Origin: Sphingomonadaceae bacterium | GTDB taxonomy: Bacteria; Pseudomonadota; Alphaproteobacteria; Sphingomonadales; Sphingomonadaceae | DNA length: 18,848 nucleotides | Assembly (NCBI GenBank): GCA_016742125.1 | Contig: JACVCM010000060.1 | Span: 1 to 18,848 of the forward strand | Direction of reading: 5' to 3' | Part shown: positions 16,649 to 18,848 of the stretch, in pieces | Layout of the letters: each line of letters opens with the position of its first letter | How positions within the stretch are numbered: position 1 is the stretch's first letter | The notes under the pieces: model-generated | Told to the model about the DNA's origin: nothing | The model's input: the letters and a program-made list of their open reading frames with translations, nothing else | The model's database searches: none | Translations under genes and position numbers: made by a program

Positions 16649-16867
16649 TTATACGTCAGGCTGCAGCAAGCGGTGCAGATGCACCACGACATATTTCATT
16701 TCGGCATCATCCACCGTCCGTTGTGCGGCGCCCCGCCAAGCTTCTTCCGCACTGGCATAGTCTGGAAACATCCCAACAATATCGAGCTTCTCCAAATCCG
16801 TGAATTCCAGTGTCTGCGGGTTCTTGACCCGACCCCCGAACACCAGATGCAATTTTGCTTCGCTCAA
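16649..16867 (-). CDS. DUF4170 small protein
   Basis: A 72-residue cytoplasmic protein of the DUF4170 type. The diagnostic parts are the opening KLHLVFGGRVKN, the central IVGMFPDYASAEEAWRGAAQRTVDDA and the ending MKYVVVHLHRLLQPD. No function is known for the family. It begins 11 bases after the stop of the preceding membrane-protein gene and is the last gene of the five-gene minus-strand operon. It has no signal peptide or membrane span, unlike the rest of the operon. Confidence 0.85.
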   Translation of the reverse strand: MSEAKLHLVFGGRVKNPQTLEFTDLEKLDIVGMFPDYASAEEAWRGAAQRTVDDAEMKYVVVHLHRLLQPDV

Positions 16868-16878
16868 AATTTTGCCCC

Positions 16879-17385
16879 TTAGTCTTTTTTCGTGACCTCG
16901 GCCTTTGCGGCTTCGCCGGCGGCCTTTACAGCCAAAGCCGCCTTGCTGACAAGGTCGCGAAACTGGTCGCGCACCGCATCAGCGTTGAGACCGAGACTGT
17001 CAACCTTGTCCTTACCGGCATTTTTGGCAGCCTTAGCCATTTCCTTGGCCTTTTTGTTGAGCTTTTTGCCCGTCTTGCCCATCACCTTTTTTTCACGCTC
17101 GGTCGCGGGTAACAAAGCGCCAACAATTGCGCCTATTGCGATACCACCAAGGACGATCACAAGCGGATTCTTGTCGATGCCGTCATTGGTTTTGATCGCT
17201 ACCTTGTGCACAACGTCGCGCGATTGTTGGACACTGCGTGCGGCTGCTTCCCGGCCCTTTTCATAAGCTTCTGCTGCTTTTTCACGGGCCGCGGTACTGC
17301 TTTGACTGGTTTTGGCCTTGGCAGTTGCAATGCCTTCCTTGGCACTTTCGCTAGCGTTCTTTATGCTGTCGCCGATCTTGCTCAT
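16879..17385 (-). CDS. Small membrane-anchored protein, ElaB/YqjD-like
   Basis: A 168-residue Lys/Ala-rich protein. The N-terminal part (about 1-65) is a likely amphipathic helix or coiled coil (repeated AAREKAAEAYEKGREAAA pattern). One membrane span follows at about 74-92 (PLVIVLGGIAIGAIVGALLP), then a basic Lys-rich helical tail (KKLNKKAKEMAKAAKNAGKDK) and a final KAALAVKAAGEAAKAEV helix. The NPL-span-ALLP-xxxEE/RE arrangement resembles the DUF883/ElaB group, which anchors at the inner membrane and binds ribosomes in E. coli. ATG 17385 has AGGA 9 bases upstream and overlaps the stop of the preceding gene by four bases (ATGA). Function is inferred only from family and context. Confidence 0.75.
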   Translation of the reverse strand: MSKIGDSIKNASESAKEGIATAKAKTSQSSTAAREKAAEAYEKGREAAARSVQQSRDVVHKVAIKTNDGIDKNPLVIVLGGIAIGAIVGALLPATEREKKVMGKTGKKLNKKAKEMAKAAKNAGKDKVDSLGLNADAVRDQFRDLVSKAALAVKAAGEAAKAEVTKKD

Positions 17386-17732
17386 ATCTGGTTCCTGTCT
17401 TCGTCGCCATGTGGCATTTGGGTTTTAGTCGTTCGGAGGTTCGAAATCCAATTTGAAATGGGCCGCCGTGCCGCAAATAATAGTGCGCCCAGCCCTATCG
17501 CGCCGATCAATGGTGCATTTTTCTTTGCGATTTGCGATGTGGAATCGGCAACGCGCTTTGCCTCGGCCTTGTTCCGAGAAACGAAACGCTTCATCCGGTT
17601 GCGGGGGTTAAGGACATCCTGCGCGAGTTCGAAGCTGTTTTTCAGCTTTCGGCGCAAATTCCGCCTCTCGGCCTCGGTCAATATAACTGAATTACGTTCC
17701 GTTACCTTGGGATCTTTCGGGAGTAGCGTCAT
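17382..17732 (-). CDS. Small single-span membrane protein, YqjK position
   Basis: A 116-residue product that I do not assign to a family with confidence. I prefer ATG 17732 (MTLLPKDPKVTERN) with AAAGAGAC upstream; an in-frame TTG at 17744 would add four residues. The first 70 residues are highly basic and helical (EAERRNLRRKLKNSFELAQ, NPRNRMKRFVSRNKAEAKR). One membrane span follows at about 73-91 (APLIGAIGLGALLFAARRP). It overlaps the preceding gene by 41 bases and the next by 4, so it is tightly coupled. It occupies the place that yqjK has after yqjDE in E. coli, but the sequence likeness is only general. Confidence 0.72.
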   Translation of the reverse strand: MTLLPKDPKVTERNSVILTEAERRNLRRKLKNSFELAQDVLNPRNRMKRFVSRNKAEAKRVADSTSQIAKKNAPLIGAIGLGALLFAARRPISNWISNLRTTKTQMPHGDEDRNQI

Positions 17733-18108
17733 TGTCTCTTTCAATTTCCGGGAAGTAGATCTTCCTCACCCACTTTCGTGCCTGAAAGGCGCAGATTGCG
17801 CCAATCGTCATGAACCCGAACGTAACCAGCAGCGTTGCCAAGCCCGGACCGACAAGCGGAGCCAGTGTCATGATGAGGCCGGTCACCAAACCGATTGCCG
17901 CCGCGCCGAAAGCGAACGCCGCAACCGCGCCAAAGCGAAAGGACGTGCGCATGACGTGGCGGCTGTAATCGAGCCGCGACTGATAATATCGCATCTCCGC
18001 CCGGACGAGTGCGCGGATATCTTCCATGACAATTGAAACCTGCTGCGTTGCAGATACATCTGGGGCTGCCACTGCCTCTGCTTGATCATGCTTGGCTTCG
18101 TCGGTCAT
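17692..18108 (-). CDS. YqjE-like / phage holin superfamily membrane protein
   Basis: A 138-residue inner-membrane protein of the Phage_holin_3_6 / YqjE group. An N-terminal cytoplasmic helix (about 22-55; VSIVMEDIRALVRAEMRYYQ) precedes two membrane spans at about 58-82 and 88-110, joined by the short LAPLVGPGLAT turn, and a charged C-terminal tail. Despite the name, chromosomal members of this family lie in envelope or stress operons and are not lysis proteins. ATG 18108 has GGAAG just upstream. It lies 51 bases after the ElaB/YqjD-like gene, with a perfect hairpin in between, and overlaps the next gene. This D-E order matches E. coli yqjD-yqjE. Confidence 0.85.
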   Translation of the reverse strand: MTDEAKHDQAEAVAAPDVSATQQVSIVMEDIRALVRAEMRYYQSRLDYSRHVMRTSFRFGAVAAFAFGAAAIGLVTGLIMTLAPLVGPGLATLLVTFGFMTIGAICAFQARKWVRKIYFPEIERDNDATPERSQGNGT

Positions 18109-18134
18109 GGCTTCCGCTTACCGGTCAACGAAGC

Positions 18135-18153
18135 CATCTGGCAATGCCAGATG
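18135..18153. repeat. Perfect hairpin between the YqjD-like and YqjE-like genes
   Basis: CATCTGGCAATGCCAGATG has 9-base arms around one central base. No T-run follows on the minus strand, so it is unlikely to stop transcription fully. It could protect the upstream part of the message or lower expression of the downstream genes. Confidence 0.55.
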
Positions 18154-18159
18154 ACTATA

Positions 18160-18669
18160 TTATGCGTCTTTTCCGCCTGATCTGACCAAACGTGCCAGAA
18201 CAAATCCGATTGCAGCGGCCGCGCCGACAGCAACCGCAGGGCTCTTCCTAACGAATTGGCGTGCGTCTTCGAGGATTTCATCCACCTCTTTTGCATCCAT
18301 CTTGGTGGCAAAACCATCGACGGCATCAGCGGCGCCACGCGCATAATCTCCATACTGCTTTCCGACATTCTCGTCGATGGTCGCCGCGCTGTCGCGGATC
18401 AGTTTGCCGATGCTGCCGACGGCTTCGGTGGCGCGGTCCTTGCCCTTTTCCGCGGCAGCCTTGGCGCTGTCGGTTGCTTTGGCCTTGAAATTGTTCATGT
18501 CTGCCTTGACCTTGGCTTTGACGTCATCGGTTTTGCCTTTCGCTGGTGGTGCTTTGGCAACGGCTTTCGGCGACGCGGTCGGTTTCTTTGCTGTAGCAGG
18601 TTTCTTGGGTGCGGTTTTCGGCTTTGCAGCTGGCTTTGCGGCTGCTTTCGGCTTTGCGGTTTCGGCCAT
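18160..18669 (-). CDS. ElaB/YqjD-like (DUF883) membrane-anchored protein with Lys/Ala-rich tail
   Basis: A 169-residue protein in three parts. Residues 1-48 are a Lys/Ala/Pro-rich, histone H1-like tail (repeats of AKPAAKPK and AKKPTASPK). Residues about 50-140 form a long helix, and residues about 144-161 form the C-terminal membrane span (PAVAVGAAAAIGFVLARLV). The span with its GFVLARLVR ending is typical of ElaB/YqjD, which in E. coli is stationary-phase induced, sits in the inner membrane and binds ribosomes. The basic tail could bind nucleic acid or ribosomes; this is inference. ATG 18669 has AAGGAG 7 bases upstream, the strongest ribosome site in this operon. It is the first gene of the minus-strand operon and lies downstream of an EcfG-type promoter motif. 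Confidence 0.85.
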   Translation of the reverse strand: MAETAKPKAAAKPAAKPKTAPKKPATAKKPTASPKAVAKAPPAKGKTDDVKAKVKADMNNFKAKATDSAKAAAEKGKDRATEAVGSIGKLIRDSAATIDENVGKQYGDYARGAADAVDGFATKMDAKEVDEILEDARQFVRKSPAVAVGAAAAIGFVLARLVRSGGKDA

Positions 18670-18786
18670 TCAAAAACTCCTTGGGGTTAGAGGGGTGCTT
18701 GCTGACAAAACATATTGGTATTGCAGGTGCCTTAGTCAACTATAGCACCAGCAAATTGCATTTGGAATGTATATGTATGCCTTGCG

Positions 18787-18801
18787 TTGCCAAACTGGCA
18801 A
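18787..18801. promoter_or_regulatory. Palindrome at the predicted transcription start of the stress operon
   Basis: TTGCCAAACTGGCAA has perfect 6-base arms around AAC. It begins about 4 bases downstream of the -10 element of the EcfG-type motif, where a repressor would block initiation or where a 5' hairpin would start the transcript. The regulator is unknown. Confidence 0.35.
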
Positions 18802-18804
18802 GTC

Positions 18805-18829
18805 AACGATAGAGGCGCGCTTACGTTCC
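18805..18829 (-). promoter_or_regulatory. EcfG-type general stress promoter motif
   Basis: On the minus strand GGAAC (18829-18825) and CGTT (18808-18805) are separated by 16 bases, an exact fit to the alphaproteobacterial EcfG consensus GGAAC-N16/17-CGTT. It points to the five-gene operon starting at 18669, with a leader of roughly 130 bases. A second, housekeeping-type candidate (TTGACT-N17-AATATG) lies closer to the gene. The stress link agrees with the RpoS control of the yqjD group in E. coli. Confidence 0.65.
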
Positions 18830-18848
18830 CGACAGCCGAATTGGAGCC

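Noticed and set aside
17692..18108. Prophage remnant suggested by the holin-like protein
   Set aside because: Chromosomal YqjE-type proteins share this fold name; no other phage gene is nearby, and the context is a small-membrane-protein operon.

Overview
The window reads as chromosomal DNA of an alphaproteobacterium, most likely a sphingomonad (Sphingomonadales). The basis is the high-GC coding style, the yqeY-dnaG-rpoD order, carA-carB followed by greA, a GGAAC-N16-CGTT promoter of the alphaproteobacterial EcfG type, and three families of palindromic repeats that I recall as common in sphingomonad genomes. The species assignment is inference; no rRNA or other marker is present.

Layout. 1-3599: the start of a CoxE/VWA-type gene (minus, cut by the window edge), a soluble chemotaxis receptor (plus), a MoxR AAA ATPase (minus) and a conserved hypothetical gene (minus). 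The receptor sits between moxR and the coxE-like gene, which are normally adjacent partners. 3706-4415: a HepT/MntA-type toxin-antitoxin pair (minus) whose toxin start lies 5 bases after the rpoD stop. 4421-8971: the macromolecular-synthesis cluster yqeY-dnaG-rpoD (minus). A roughly 160-base palindromic element with perfect 33-base arms lies between yqeY and dnaG and touches the dnaG start codon. 8972-9232: divergent intergenic region with a second inverted repeat (26-base arms) and the carA upstream region.

9233-15356: carA and carB, for the two subunits of carbamoyl-phosphate synthetase, with an accessory island between them. CarA carries a third palindromic repeat inside its reading frame, giving about 37 extra residues between its two domains. 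The carA stop overlaps the start of an AT-richer gene for a predicted exported protein of unknown function. That gene's stop overlaps the ATG of a decayed copy of the first 79 bases of carB. A vapBC toxin-antitoxin pair on the minus strand follows, and then the intact carB. The two carB 5' ends therefore form a direct repeat (72 of 79 bases identical by eye) that brackets the toxin-antitoxin module. This is the most unusual structure in the window.

15442-16584: greA and a rhomboid protease gene (plus), 3 bases apart. 16649-18669: a compact five-gene minus-strand operon of small membrane-anchored proteins (YqjD/ElaB-like, YqjE/holin-like, two more single-span proteins and a DUF4170 protein). 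It is preceded by an EcfG-type promoter motif, which suggests a general-stress envelope operon similar in plan to E. coli yqjDEK.

Recurring theme: two toxin-antitoxin modules and three palindromic repeat families are packed against or inside essential genes (rpoD, dnaG, carA, carB). No CRISPR array, integrase, transposase, tRNA or rRNA was seen.
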